DNA of 64,000 nt from Linnemannia elongata (GCA_036320915.1 JAXBDG010000004.1:2666001-2730000), one strand, 5' to 3'. Shown: positions 1-13,918, counted from the stretch's first letter. Numbers and translations are program-made. Notes: a model not told the origin generated them from the sequence alone.

Positions 1-730
1 TTTCTCGAGTGCAACCAATGAAGATTGATAACACAGACATGGCTCGTCTGCCCAAGCTGGATAATGGGCCAGAAAGAGCTGACATCGAAGGACCAAAAAA
101 GCAACGTCGCTATGAACGCCTGGCTACCACATGCCAGTTATCTGTGATATTTCGACTAGACTCTACGAAGGTTGCCTGGCATACACAGCCTTTTTTTTGC
201 TTTGTGCATCAACAACAAAAGAATATTTCCTGGGTCCTCTAGACTAACGTGAAAGCGAACATAGTTATTCTTCGGCGTTTGTAGAAGGAATGGGCGCCAA
301 GTATATAAAATCAGCATAATCCACTTGATAACATGGTTGATGAGTCGGGAAATGGTGCTAGTACTCCTGCGGAATATGGTCTCCATCCTGTTGAGCCCGG
401 GCTGGGTAAGACAAACGGTATATGGTCACGCAAAGTACCGTAAGCGAATTGACGTTGTACTTGCTAGGCTTTTTGACCCTTAGAGGAACCTGGAGGACCT
501 TAAGGACCTCTTCCAGCCGGGCACAGGTGCACTGAAATTTTAATACGAAGTACTCGTCGGACCCTACACACAATTGATTGCCTCGCAAAGCTGTCTGTTA
601 TTTCTCTCCTTCTCTTCTCTCCTTTATAAAAATGGTATCTTGGTAATAGTACAACAAACAAACAAAAAAACAGAAAGAGCAACAACGCAAACTAAACTAA
701 ACAACGCAAACACAAAAAAATAAAAAGTAT
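1..730. other. 3' flank of the ASPM-like gene, no gene recognised
   Basis: Short open frames occur on both strands but none continues into a convincing protein or shows domain sequence. The part next to the ASPM stop is A/T-rich (about 640-730) and probably holds its 3' untranslated region and poly(A) site. The window starts here, so a gene ending just outside cannot be excluded. Confidence 0.4.
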
Positions 731-3700
731 TTAAAAAACGAGTTCACCAATCCTCCGCAGCTTGTTGACAGAAGTAACCAGCGCCCGCAAGGGAGAGTTT
801 TGAGGCAATTGCCTCATCCTTGCAGCCGTCAACGGCGGCTTACCGCGGGTCTCCCTCTCCAACTTGCGCTCCATAACCGTCAGGATCCCCCTGAGCTTCT
901 TGGACTCGTTTGCCATGGCCTTGAAAACCCTTCTCCGCTTCAAGTACCCGTCCATATCCGGTTGGATCTGCTGCTGGATCTGGCGTTGCGTCAAGAACTC
1001 ATGGTCCAAATGGATCAACATAATCGTCAAGGTCGAGTCAAAGACCATATCGTTCTCGCGGTACGACTGCGCAGTGTCGACCAGAATCTCTAGTCCATCA
1101 GGCGCCCAGAAGACTGATCCGGTAGTATCACGGTCCCAGGAAAGGTTCTCGAGAATGTTGAGACTGTGCTTCAGAACCTCCATGTGCGGCTGACTGCGGT
1201 TGCACGACTTGATCAACTGGAAGATAATGTTGACCACATTGTGCTCCACCAGACGCAAACAACTGTTCTTCGACAGCCTTGTCACCACATCTATACAATA
1301 TAAAAAGAGAGATACATTAGCGAAACCGTACGAGGCAACGAGATACAGCATCCGACACTGCAGAAAGCAACATACTGGAAGAGATTACGTACCCAGGTGA
1401 TAGCAGGCCTTCAAAACAGCGGAGAGCTGGCCACTGCTTAACAAGATATCCAGCGCCATGGTAGTACGGTTGCCCAGCTTCATGTGCTCCTCAGCCGTTG
1501 CGTTGGCATGCTCGATCCTCTTTCGCGCAGCCTTGATCTTGGCCGTACAATCCTGACGGACGACATGTCCACGCCACCACGACTGCATCTTGACGATGGC
1601 GTCCATACGGCGTAGAGCGCGTCGACGAGCCAAAACTCCACGAATCTGCGTCTGCATCTGCAGCGTCAGCTGGTTGAGTACGCCGATCGTGTACTGCTCC
1701 TGGCGATCGCGCCACCATCGTTGGATCTTGATGGCAGCAAACGTATATAGCTCCTCCATCTTCCTGACCTTGTAAGAACGCCAGGTGCGCTGAATCCTGA
1801 TGACCGCGAAGGAAGCAGATGATACCTCGACCCAGCGGCTCATAATCCTCTCGCGGTCCTCGAGGTGTGCAATAATACGCTTCCGGGTAAGGAATCCACG
1901 TGCGCCTGTCTGGATGAGGAGCGCCGCTGCCTGTCGCTCAGCCGCAATTTTCTTGTTCATTGCCCGAGTCTGCACAACATCTCTCCAGGCCCGCTGCATG
2001 ACAACGGAAGCCCACCGCAGATCCAAGTACGCATGCCTGTGCTGTCGTCCCAGCTGCACCGCCTTCCAGGTAGTCTGGATCGTCCTGGCAGCCTTCCATT
2101 GTTCCAGATACACGCGTCTCTGCTCCTGTCCCTGCACACGAGCGCGCCACATCCTCTGAATCGTGACAGCAGCCCATCGCATATCCTGATACTGCTTCCG
2201 GACAAGAGCGCCTCTGGCATGAGACTGAGTCGCAACGATCAACTCACGAGTCGCCTGGTAGGTCTGTCGGACCTGCCGACCTTTCAAAACAGCGCGCCAC
2301 TTCCTCTGGATCAGTATAGATGCGTGAACCATGGTCTCATACACGATCCTCTGCTCAACACCAGACTGCCGAGCCCTCCAGCGTGTCTGAACGACCAACG
2401 CGGCAAGCCGGAGTCGCTCGTACTGCCACTGCGCAAATCTGGCACGGACCATTGCCTGGACACGCACTATCGTCTGCAGACCCAATGCCTCTCGCCTGGC
2501 AGCTTGTCCGCGGTAGATCGACTGAACAGCAATGGACGCCTCACGCAGCTTCCTGTACTGCAACCTCGTTTCTTGGCCAGCCTTGCAAGCACGCCACCAG
2601 CGCTGGGTGATAATCGCTGCCCATCGATACTCCGCATACATGTGTTGCTCCCGACGACGGTGCTGGACGGCTCTCCATTTCTGCTGAATGACAATAGACG
2701 CTGCCTTCATACGCAAGTAGGCCATTCGTTGAACGTGGCCCCTCCAAGCAGCTTGGATCGTCATCGCGGCCTGATTCTCCTGCATGACTTTAATGAGTCT
2801 CTGACGAAGAAGGTGTCCGCGAATTGCTGCCTGAAAGCCAATAAATGTCGACCGCAGCTCCTGGTACTCCTGCCTGGTCTGACGTCCTTGCAAAAGGGCC
2901 CGCCGCCGATACTGAATGACCCGAACCGCAGCACGGATCTGTAAGAACCGGTACTCTTGCTCGCGTCCTTCAACCAACGCCCTCCGACGACGTTGAACCA
3001 CGATGGCAGCTGCACGCAGCTGGTGGTACTGGAACTGGACAACCTTAGCACGGTAGGTAGTCTGGATCTGGAGGACAGTCCATTGCAGCGTCTGGTACTT
3101 ATATTGGGCGTCGCGGCGAGCCAAGGCAGCCCTCCATCCAGCTTGAATCGTGCGTGCTGCCCATTGGAGTTCCTGGTACCGCAGCCGCTGATTCCTAGCC
3201 AAGGCACGCTCCCTCCACCGCCGCTGGATAATCACGGCAGCCCATTGCTTCTCCAGGAAGGCATGACGTTCCAACTTGGACCGGACCTGCGCCTGAAGGG
3301 CAACAGCCCAACTCCGAAGCTGAACAAACTGTTGACGAACAGCTCTTCCGGCAACAGTAGCTCTCCATTTCCGCTGAATAACTACAGAGGCAGATACAAT
3401 CTCGATATAAAGCTGGCGAACTCTACGACCCTCCACCAGAGCACGTCGCCTGGACTGGACAATCTCAGCAGCAATCCTGAGTAAAAGAAACTGTTTCCGA
3501 ACAAGATATCCGCGAGCCTGAGCCTGAATCGCCCGAGAGCTCCGGTACTCTTCAAAGATTGGCGCATAATGTTGACGGGTAGCATGTCCACGGTAGTACC
3601 GCTGCACCGTCAGGGCAGCCCATTGCATCTCCAAGAACTGTTTCCTTGCCAAGAACGCCCTGCACTGGGTCTGCAAGGTCATGACAGTATCCATCTTTTG

Positions 3701-6700
3701 GATCGCGCGCGTCTGAGCAAGGTAAGCGCGACAGCCCGTCTGAATTAAGAGAGCGGCGTCGTTCTTCTGCTCCTTGATCTTGTGGACATGCCTGCCGGAC
3801 AGATATCTCCGGATGTGTTTTTGTATAACGATTGTCGCCCCGATCCTGGTCTCCTCCTTGCGGCCATAATGCTTTTTGCGCCAAATCCGCTGAATCGTCT
3901 TGGCAGCTCGAATGTCCTTGTTGAGATGCATTAGTCGCGCGCAGAGGTAGGTCACAAACAGGATGACCGCCTTCTCATCTGGCACTCCCACATTCGACAT
4001 GTCTGCGTGGCGCACTATTAGAATCGATAAGATAGTTAGACGTCGCAAATCATCGGAAGTAACGCAATGAAGTGGCGTAAATACATGAGTGAGAACTTAC
4101 GTGTGATAGGAACGCCGCCTAGCGCTTGGACTTTAGTGTGTAGGAGTCGGTAGTTAAAGCGATCCATCTCCTTGGACTGGGTAATCGGGTCCTTGACATC
4201 CTTGGTATCAATAAACCATCCTTTCCCGTCGGCGCCTCCTGTGATCTCGAGCTCAGGTTGGTGCATTCCCTGAATGATACAAACCGTTGGAATTAGTCAG
4301 ATATCAAAGCATACATGGCCTTGATACGCCCGTAACAAGCCACTGCAACACAAGATAAAGGTAATGTTTACCTGCTTATACTCGCTCAAGAAACGGGCAG
4401 AGTCCTTCATCTCGGTCATATCAAGAAGTGTGGGGTGGTAGTAGCTCAGAAGCGCTCCGAAACCACGTCCATCGGCAAATGATGTTGTAAAGTTGTCAAT
4501 GGAGAGATTGTAGAACGCTCCGATAGCCTGACACCAGCGAAGAAGTGCTGACAGCTGATCTGAAGTGAAGTACACCGTGTCCTGGTAAAGAGAGAGTGAG
4601 AGGCATGATCAGTATGGCGCTTTGTCATATCAAACACCAATGTACATCGATACCATGATCAAAATAGAATACTTACGACACGGTCGGGTTGGTCGACTCC
4701 ATAGATTCGCCTATACTCTGCCTTCAGCGCCGCAATCTCCGCCTCGAGCACGCTCAGGTCAACAAGCACGGCGACCTTCCAATTCAAAATCAGCTTCCAC
4801 AATAGTCCAAAAGTCTTTTCACGGTGACCCTCCACAATGTCCCGAGGAGTGACAACGCCGCCACGAGTGCCCTCTAACGAAATGCCTTGCGTAACTAGTG
4901 CGCTTAGTGCCAAATTCACATTCTGCTGCATATGCGCCTTGGAGAGCGTTGGAAATTTCATTTTCTAATATATATCAGAGTGAGTGTAGAGCAACATGTT
5001 AGTATGTGATAGCTGAGAGATGAAAAGAGTTCCCTCGCCAAGTTGTAAGCGATAAATAACACACCTGACTGAGGCTGAGCTCAGGGCAGTGGAGGTCGAT
5101 AAGGCGACAAAGTCGAACACCATCACGCAGATCAACGGCCAGGTTCTTGACCGTAAAGTCAAACTCATCCAGCGGTGCCTGATTATGGATAACGGAGTAT
5201 CCCATGAATACGAGATGTCGAATAATATCGCCTTCGCCCATGAGATAGTTCTTGGAGATTGTCAGAAGCAACGTCCGACAAGCTTTGATGTCCGAATCCT
5301 AATTATATAAGTATGCGGAAGGCACGGTCAATGTTTGGGGTCATTTTCCTGGTGTTGCAGATATGTGCGTTCGTCCACTTCCTTCGGGTACACGCCTTAT
5401 ACCTTGTTGAACAGACATGGGTCAGAGGGGATCAATCGGGCAGTTTTGGCCTTGTCGAGGAACAGAATCAACATAAATATCCTCTTGAGAATCAGCCTGT
5501 TCATGGTCTGGTAAAACTTGGGTCTATTGGAAAGAACCCTGTCTGGCTCAAGTTCCGCCTCGATCTGTTTGTCGTGAAAAATGGCCTACAATGATCAAAT
5601 CGAAAGGGCATGCAGGTTAATAATTTTACTCCATCATCTGTCAGTGCTTCGATGCGCAGCCTGCACAAAAATGAAAGAATACCTTGTTGATGAAGCCAGA
5701 GATGGTGGGGCGGTCAAAGTTGGGATTGATGGCGGTGGCCTTGCCGGTGATAGTCTCCAGTCCAAGAACAAGCCAGCGAATGTCGAACGAGAAGAACAGG
5801 TCAATGACCTCTCGCCTGGTAGCGACATCTCCCGCAAAATTACAGTCTGCTCGGAGTTGTAACCGGTCCCGCGCAATGGACTCTTCAACCTTGCGGAGGA
5901 CGATACGAAAACTGTCAGACTGGTAGATCTTGAATGCAGCCGCCCGAGTGTGTTCGTACTCAAACTTGTGAGAGTAGTAGCTCCATGACGAGGGGTCCTT
6001 GGGTGAGAAAGAGTCGACAGTGACGTGAAACTCGTGGTTCAGCCACTGTGAGAACGACCGCTCCTGTTTGTCGATCCACTTTTCGTCGTACATCTCGTTG
6101 CTGGTGACATAGGGTAAAGTGCTGTATCCTCCTGGTGCTGGTGGCGTGTTTGGCAATGCTGTCCGTGCAACACTGTGTCGCATCATGCTCTGCTTCAAGG
6201 CGCTGCTCTTGGGTTGAAATACTGATGCGCCCAGATCCTTGACACTGCGAGTGCTGGCCGACATAATTTTTCGGGTTGAGCTGCCCAGACTTTGATACTC
6301 AGGAATCTGTCGCGGGGTAAAAATAAGAAAGAAGGCTCATATATTAATATCGTATGTCCTTTGAGCATAATAAAGTAAATGCAGAATGAAACGGGGGGTT
6401 GGCAAACGTTCAAAACTTACAGGAACGTCTCCAGTTCCTCGAAGGTTCACCATACAGCGGCCGTTACTGGTCCTGAGGAGGGCGCTGGCTCTGACACTTC
6501 CTGCAACAAGGGGTGTCCAGCTGATTGTAAGTTCCATCTTGGACCTTGGCCCGAGAGACAAAGGTTCAACAGTGCTAGCTCTTGCTCCAGTTCCAGCGGT
6601 ATGAAGAGGATCCAATTGAATAATGTTGAAACCCTTCTCCTCCATCTTGCATCCGGGATCCAGCGACAGACGCTCCGTCACCTCGCCTGGGTTCTCAACC

Positions 6701-7173
6701 ATCATCGAGACCGTCTTTTTGGACCCAACCACGACCTTACCAAACTCGAGCCAAGGTGAAGGTTCAAAGGGCGCCAGGATCAAGGTAGGGAGGGCCGCAG
6801 TATTGGCATCATGATCCAGTGACGACAAAGGTCGAGTTCCTAGTACCGTTGGTGTTGTTGTGCCGTTGCTAGTGATGGTGGCAGTTGTCGCGTTTGTTAT
6901 AGCTCCACCATTGGTGTTGTTATGGTTGTTGTTCTCTGTGTTGGATTGACGTCGTAGGTGGACTTTGGCGTTGGGATTGAGTTCAGTGTGAGAAGGCTTT
7001 CGTTTGATGGAAGAGGGTAGGCCAAGTAGTGATGGGTTCTTGAACACGTTCTCGTTGTTCGTCCCTATGGGTATATTATGTCCTTCTCGTCTCTGTTGTT
7101 GTTGTTGTTGTTGTTGTGATTGTTGTTGATGTAGAGGTGCGCTGGGTGGACGCATGATGCCCCTTGAAGCCAT
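731..7173 (-). CDS. ASPM-like (abnormal spindle) protein: ASH, two CH domains, about 31 IQ motifs
   Basis: Nine exons on the minus strand: 7173-6421, 6306-5683, 5585-5403, 5298-5065, 4964-4677, 4581-4372, 4269-4101, 4014-1393, 1290-731, about 1880 aa; every junction keeps frame. An open frame extends upstream to 7377 but begins with GTG; the first ATG is 7173. Domains in order: a Q-rich N-terminus (polyQ near residue 20), an ASH/MSP domain (about 133-250, ending near LRGTGDVP), two calponin-homology domains (about 525-650 and 695-800), and one 2.6-kb exon coding about 31 IQ motifs of the form IQxxxRxxxxR, then a helical ARM-like C-terminus. In animals and plants ASPM binds calmodulin through the IQ motifs and organises microtubule minus ends at spindle poles. 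The same role here is inferred from the complete domain order. Confidence in family is high; the exact start is less sure. Confidence 0.93.
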
Positions 7174-8729
7174 GAGTCGGAAATCCTGATCTTCAGCGGA
7201 CGACTGAAGGAGAGGATAGAGTGTTGCTCTTTGGGAGGTGTTCCTTCCGAGGGGTCCGATGTCGGCGACGAGGAGAGTATGGTTGATTAGTGGAAGAGTG
7301 GGAGAGAAAGATAGTGGCGTCTGTCTTTGTTCGTGTTTTTCTGATAGGTACGCCAGGGATTTTTTCACACTCCCCACTCGCTCGATGAAATGAAACGAAA
7401 GGCCATTTTAGCCCATACGATCAGTAATGCTTCCAAGCATCACACTCACATAAGAAAATCTCGCGACCTTGCTGTTCTGTCTAGCGCTTTCTTAGGGACC
7501 TACACATTGCATGAAAAACAGTGAGCACTCCTCGGAAACAACCCCTCGTAGCTTGCATTCCTACGATCCGGGAACACACCTAGGTCCCAATCCTCCACTG
7601 AGCCAACTTTTCTCACTATAGACTCGTTCTCTTCATGCCTTTTTAACCACTTCTATCAATTAACATGCCCTTCCTTCTCGCTTTGTACCCTTCGATCTTC
7701 GCTTCCTCCAATTCGATCATTCTCTTCCGTACATTTCTCTCTCCCCCGTCCTCTACCTCGATCATTGCTTTCTTTTAGCATAGCCCACCCATTTCCGGGA
7801 ACAACAAAAGTTCTCATTTTGTGGGTACAAGGTACAAAAAATTTAAAAAAGAAAATGCCAATTTCTCACACACTCGTCTTCGCCTTTTATGCTGACCAAA
7901 GCCATGTGCGAGATATATAGATTGAGCACCTCCCCCTTTTCCACTCCTCTACTCCTCTCCATTCGCGGTTATTTGTGGTATTCATGCAAAAATTCCGAAG
8001 CGAAAGGCATGTTTGTTCTTCTGTTTATTATTGAAAAAAACTGTTATGACGCATAATGACTTGAGACACCGAAGGGGAAACCGTCAAAAGGAGGGTCTTG
8101 GAAGGTATGGGGATGGAGAGCAAGTCCGGGCGAGAGAATGGCTGGCAACAGTAACAGTTAGGGTAATTGGACAAGGCGTTACAGGGAGCCAAGAAAAGGG
8201 GTACAGGGGGGAAATCCGATCCCTTCTGGAGAGAGGAGGGACGAAGGAAGAAATTAGCGACAAACATGAGAAATGAGGAAAAGGGAGACCCGGAGATGGA
8301 AGAGTATGTGCTGCCGTTTGACATCCAAAGTGGATGATGGTGGTGACTGTTGATGAACCTTCTCTTTCATTCTTCTCTCTTTCAGACTTGTTCTAGGTCA
8401 TTTCATTGCGTCCATATTTGTCTGCTTGTAACTCCAAACAAGTACCACGTCCTTGGAGCAGTAGCATAAGTCTTCCCCCTTCTCTCCCTCCCTCTCGTCT
8501 CGTCTCGAGGACAAAGTACACGTTTTATGTGTCGAGGTCGAGGTCGCATTAAGGAGCCAGGTCAAACTAGATCCCTCCGGATAGTGCAAGGCATGTCCAA
8601 TTCAACACGGGAGGAGGAGAAGCATATAAGAGAGGATCCTGTTCAATTGAACTCTCTAACCCCCTATATTTCTCATTACGATGTTTGCATGAAACAAGCG
8701 AGGAAACAAGTTTGCATTATTACCCTACT

Positions 8730-8730
<1 letters not shown>

Positions 8731-8762
<32 letters not shown>
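8731..8762. repeat. poly(A) tract, 32 nt
   Basis: Uninterrupted run of A on the plus strand. No matching sequence upstream of the other poly(A) tracts suggests a retroposed tail. Confidence 0.95.
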
Positions 8763-8765
<3 letters not shown>

Positions 8766-9477
8766 AGAAAGACGTTCTTTGACAAGGGTCACCCGGGGAA
8801 TCATCTCTTATTAGAGAGGAAAATCTATAGAACAGGGGACCCTTGACCAATTTCTGTGGGCCTTTCATTGGAAACGGGGAGATGAAAAAAGAAAGTTCGC
8901 ATAAAGGGTAAAGTCAGGCTGACAATTCGACAAAAAGATCAGAGAGATAGAGAGAGGGACAAAGAGAGCATGGGTACACACACACAGACAGGCATGGGAA
9001 GTGCGAGGGGAGAGAAAAAGAAAAAGGAAAAGATGGAAAGGATAGACAAGGGGACGATGGGAAAGATGGCAAGGGAGTCGAAGGAGGGAAAATTGGAAAT
9101 TGAGGCGTACATTTCTTTCTCGTTCTTTTTCCGTCGTTGTGCCATGCCACGCCATGCCTTGGAAAAAAAAACGAAAACAGGACGTTACTGGTTCGTTTCG
9201 TTTCGTCGCGTTGTTGATTTGCGTTCGTTTCGTGCGTTTGAAATGGAAACAATGAAAAAATGCGACTCCCTGCCTCAGTGCCCTCCACGACTCACGATTT
9301 GCAGATTCTGCAGGAAAACCATATTTCATTTTTTTTTCATGCATTTCAACAAATGGCCTCGAGACAAAAAGGGATGAGTCGTTCTGTTCATCCATTCCTC
9401 CTTTTCTTCGAGCTCTATTTTTTCATGGCGCGGTCTCCCTCTCTCTGTATGTTCTATGATCTGCCTCTGTGCTTAGC

Positions 9478-9478
<1 letters not shown>

Positions 9479-9516
<38 letters not shown>
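9479..9516. repeat. poly(A) tract, 38 nt
   Basis: Uninterrupted run of A on the plus strand. Its length makes the assembled count unreliable. Confidence 0.95.
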
Positions 9517-9518
<2 letters not shown>

Positions 9519-11855
9519 AAGGTCCCGAACTCAAAACGGCCTTCGTTCCCTCCTTCCTTCGCTAACACATCTATGGGTTTTGATCATGCATCCTTCTTTT
9601 CTGCCTCAGAGAGAAGGCGAAGAAACAACGGCCTTTGAAATACCTTACAGCGGCATAAAAAACATACAACAAAAAGGGATATCAAAGGGAAGGTGACGGA
9701 TGAGAATAGGAGGGATGCTGTTCGTTCCATTGGTACCTCGCAACAGAGTGACAGACACAACAAATAGGTAGGACAGTCAAAAAAACACGGAGCCATGAAT
9801 GGACTCGACATGATTACATACAACAACAAAGCGAGAAAAAAAAAAGTGCGAATGACAAAACGAGAAGGAGGACAAAAAATGGAGAAAGGGAAAACAATAA
9901 CAACAACAACAACAACAATGAACAAGCAAAAGGGCATTACAAAAAAAGGAAAGAGGGGACGAAGGAAGAAGGGAGGGATGAAAGTGAGCCAAGCCAACTC
10001 GATCGCATATCGCAAAAGTGAAGGGATGAAAAAAAAAATGGGATTGAAGGAAGAGTCGAAGTCGACAGCGTGTCGGAGAGACACAACATTCCTGGGCCAA
10101 GCTGGACTCTATTGCTTGGCCTTCTGTTTATTTTAGGTAAAGTGTGCTCGATTGGACCCAGGCACCTAGCTGCAGGACACACATGGATCATGGATAAAAA
10201 AAGAATGCAGTGTCGGACTATTAGCACTCTGCTCATTCATGCCAACTGAACAACAACAAAAAAGGACGACCGGTGTAGAAGTCGGTATTGAGTGAGTGAT
10301 GATGATGACGAAGGAAGGAGGACTAACTAACGACGACTATGCTGTACTACACCGAGCGGTGCACGCAGGCAGACACAGACAGACGGAGAATATGAAAGAC
10401 AGAAGAAAAGAGAAGACTAGATCAGATCCTTAGCGATTCTGGTAGAATAAGGATGAACCCTCTTTGACTTCGCACTTGCAAAAAAAAATAGAAGGGAAAA
10501 AAGGGGTGACCAGTAAATAAATCTGGGTCCTACTTTTTTTGCCTTGGTATTTGTGTGGTGTGGGGCAGGATATGTCGTTTATGTCATACTCACACAGTTG
10601 GTGTCCTTGGTGGTGATTTGTGTTCCTTCGTTCGTATAGGTGGTGTTGTCGTTGAATGAGTTGGAGGTAGACTTGTCTATCGTCCAACCTGCATACCTCC
10701 CATGTTACACCCCTTCTTTTTTTTTACCATCATCATCGCGTTTTTCTCATATTACTTTTTACCTTTTGAGCTGCTCTACCCCTTGTCGTCAGTAAGCATC
10801 AAGTGGAAAGAGGATGCCTTTTTACCACGCTATTTCAATGAAAAAAAAGAGATGGAGAGACCAACGACATCAAAAAAGGGGCGGGTGACACTCATCCTCT
10901 CCACTGCTAGAGGAGATCAGAGAGCCAGCGTGTGTGTGTGTGTGAATGAAAGAGAGGCGCGTCGATGCGTTTCTATTCTGCCCATTCTATACTGTTATCC
11001 ATCAAGAAGAGCTTCGAGTACTCAATTGAAGGCTCTAGCTCTCATGCCTATTTCATTTTCGACTACGAGTGGTTCAGTTCTATTGAAGCGTGGTTGTAAA
11101 TCCAAATATCCTCGAACATTTCATCCTGCAATGCAACTCGTGCTTTCCTCCCTCAATGCCTGTTACCTCTTCCTCCTCGTGGTCCTATAGACTTCTGTGT
11201 TAAGACCCGTTTTTTCCGCCTTTCTCATTCCCCTTCCCCTACTCCCTTTGTATTCTCCCCTGTCCCCATTTTTTTTTCTTTTCTTTCCTGTTCATTTCCG
11301 TCCTATGCCAACAACAGTAGCATTGTCATTTTCTTCACTGACAGGTAAATTAATGGGTCAATTAGCCCTTCCCTTCCCTGCGTCTCATGCTTTCTTTTCT
11401 TCCCATATTCTGCGACTCTGCCTCTTGGAAGGGAAGGTGGGAAAAAGAAATGGGAGGGAAAAAAAAGATGGTATGATGGGATGAAAGCAAGGGTGAAAGC
11501 ATGCCAACAATTGGGGAACAATTGAAGATCGAAAAGTTATTTTTCCCGCCCAAGCCTGTTTTTGGTTTTCTTGTCTTTCGCCGACGCCTGTGCATTTTTT
11601 TTTTTTTTTTTTGTGCCCGCGTGTACAACATTTTGATTCGCATTGTCCGACGCTTGTCCTCTCGTTTTTATTCTTCCTCTTTCTTGTGCCTGCTTGTTCT
11701 CGTTGTCTTTGTGTATGTTATTGTTGTTTTGTCTGGTATCTTGTCGTTGTACCTTGTGCACCCTTGAATCAAACAACAAAAGCGTAGATACGACAAGCAC
11801 GAGTGACCCAACAAAGAGGACTCCAAAATATTTCTCCTTTTCTTTTCTTGCTCAT

Positions 11856-11857
<2 letters not shown>

Positions 11858-11886
<29 letters not shown>
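11858..11886. repeat. poly(T) tract, 29 nt
   Basis: Uninterrupted T run on the plus strand, in the same repeat-rich interval as a shorter T run near 11596. Confidence 0.95.
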
Positions 11887-12849
11887 GGTTATGATCCTCA
11901 CTACTGTGTTTTTTTTCTTTGAGTATTTCGAGTATGAGTCTGAATAAAAGATGGGGTGGGTGAAAAGTAGAAGTATGAGAACGAAAAAAGGAACGGAGGG
12001 GAGGATGGGCCGAGGCAAATAATCCTCTCTGTCTTTCGGAGTGGGTGGTGTTCATTTCATGCAAACGATAAAAACTATACGTGCGTGTCTATGTCTACCC
12101 ATGTCTGTCAGTCCGCCCCCGTGTTTTTATCATCACGAACATATACTAACACACGTTGGCACCACCCCTTTAGTGTGTTGTTGTCTCTTGACACACATCT
12201 GTATGGTCGTTGGAATGAAGCGGATTCTACGAAGGGTGACTACCAATGAATGAATGAACGAGAATGAATCGGTGACAATGTATCAATGAATGAATGGATG
12301 GTTATGAACAAAGCCCGCGGATACTCCTTTCAGGTCACTCACGGTTAGACTATTCATTCTTCCTCTTTTTTTTTGGGTTCCCATCCGGACCAACTTTGCT
12401 CACTCTCTCTTTTTTTTTTTCTTTCCTTCTTCTCACCTCTCTGCTCTCCGTCTCCTTGAAGTTGATACTCCTGCTGATGCTGTCATCCTTTTTTTTTCTT
12501 TTTTTTTGTCCCCTTCCACCTTTCATATCTGATGGTTAGCATTCAATAGCCATCAGCAATTCAAAGGCGAAGGAATTCAAAGCCTAGGTATGAGAGAGAG
12601 GGTGTGGAATGAACTGAGTGGGAAATGAGAAAAAAAAAATAAGATGGATAGCGAGACAGACAGACATGTAAGAAATGAGGTCCAACATAGCTGCATGTAA
12701 TATGAGTAGATGAAAAATGTAGCTACCTAAATGTCTGCCTACACACCAGCAGACACAGAGAGCAAAAAGTAAAAGGGTATCGCATCGCCAAGTGAACAAG
12801 TAGACGCATATACATGTCCATGTACTCGTTGGCATGTACATGCGCGCAC

Positions 12850-12881
12850 ATATCCATATCCATATCCATATCCATATCCAC
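12850..12881. repeat. hexanucleotide microsatellite (CCATAT)n
   Basis: About five tandem copies of a 6-bp unit. Translated on the minus strand it gives the alternating Trp-Ile/Asp-Met or Gly-Tyr frames, which are artefacts and not genes. Confidence 0.9.
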
Positions 12882-13910
12882 ATCGATACACCCCGTCCGT
12901 CCGCCCGTCTGACCTGTTGACCACCATCTCTGTCCTGTCCATCCACATCGCTCACGCTCTTTTGTTTCTACATAGTTGATGAAAAATGCACATTGACCAG
13001 GGACAGTAGAGTGAAAGAGGTACTTTGAGTATGAGGTACAGGGGTAAACATACAGCATATCCCCATATCGACGACTTGAGACGAGATAATCGAACTAGAA
13101 TAATTTAATTTATTATGAACACACGTACCACATTAAAACGTGAATGAGCACATATCCATCCTTACTTTCATTCATTCATTCATTCACTGCCCCATTCTCT
13201 CCAATTTCACTTCGAGAACAACCCTATTCTATTCAAACCAACCACGGGCAACAGAGACCGAGGAATTAGGGACGAGGAATAGAGTTGCAGACAGAGAGAG
13301 AGAGAGTAGTTAGTCGTTAACATCATCGTTCATGATTCAGTTCATGCTTTCACCCCACACGCAACTAAGAGGAACCCCTTTCATTCCAGTTGGCATCATC
13401 GTTGCTATTCTTCACGTCGTTGCCCAGTAAGAGACTGTCATTGTTGTTGTCGCCGTGTTGTTTGTCTCTCTGTGTAGTCTTGTCTACGAGTCCGTGTGTG
13501 AAAGAGGAGAGAAAGTGGGAGTTGAGAAGAGTGTCAGTGTGCCCCCCTCACCCCTTTCTTCTTCTGTTGCTGTTGCTGTTGCTGTTTATTATTCAACTGT
13601 CAACAGAGGACAACAGCAACAAGAACAACAACAACAACCAAAATTGCCAAAGTGGCATAGCGCAAGCCTCAATTGAATAGCTCTTCGTTCCCATTCAATT
13701 CAATTGAATGAATGCAATGTGAATTATCCAATTTCCGCCTGTTAGCAGACAGACCATGTCCAGTACATGTACTCGATGCCTGCCCAATACATTTTTCTTC
13801 AACGCCATTTTCTTTTTTTCTTTTTTTCACTGACAAAATAAAGGGGTTCCGTTGCCAGGTCTAACTCTTTGTTCTTACTTACTTTACTCTGAGACAAGTC
13901 AAGGTGCAGG

Positions 13911-13918
13911 TATAAATA
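13911..13918 (+). promoter_or_regulatory. upstream TATA box of the serine-rich gene
   Basis: TATAAATA lies 435 nt before the ATG at 14346 and is followed by a strongly pyrimidine-rich stretch with a (TCAC)n run around 13961-13985 and CCATACCT repeats around 14022-14047. With a second identical octamer at 14232, it suggests alternative transcription starts. Seen in sequence; use not tested. Confidence 0.4.

Larger units (their letters stand above)
7174..13860. other. long gene-poor interval rich in simple repeats
   Basis: About 6.7 kb without a supportable gene. 7174-7900 is the 5' flank of the ASPM-like gene. From 8000 onward both strands carry only low-complexity frames (Phe/Ser/Leu- or Lys/Arg-rich) caused by homopurine and homopyrimidine runs. 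It holds poly(A)/poly(T) tracts, a (CCATAT)n microsatellite, ATTC/GAAT tetranucleotide runs (around 12247-12300 and 13168-13187) and a short GT run near 10929. No tRNA, rRNA or transposon-like coding sequence was seen. A long non-coding RNA or long untranslated regions are possible but unsupported. Confidence 0.5.

Noticed and set aside
9..242. 77-aa plus-strand frame at the window start
   Set aside because: No recognisable domain, biased composition, overlapped by other frames; no promoter or splice context.
1938..2944. Plus-strand and alternate-frame ORFs within the IQ exon
   Set aside because: Shadows of the GC-rich repetitive ASPM exon; they lack independent start or splice context.
7174..7377. 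Upstream extension of the ASPM-like ORF to 7377
   Set aside because: It starts with GTG, not ATG, and the extra 68 residues look like untranslated sequence; ATG at 7173 chosen.
12584..13058. Minus-strand frames with repeated Trp-Ile/Asp-Met or Gly-Tyr
   Set aside because: They are translations of the (CCATAT)n microsatellite.
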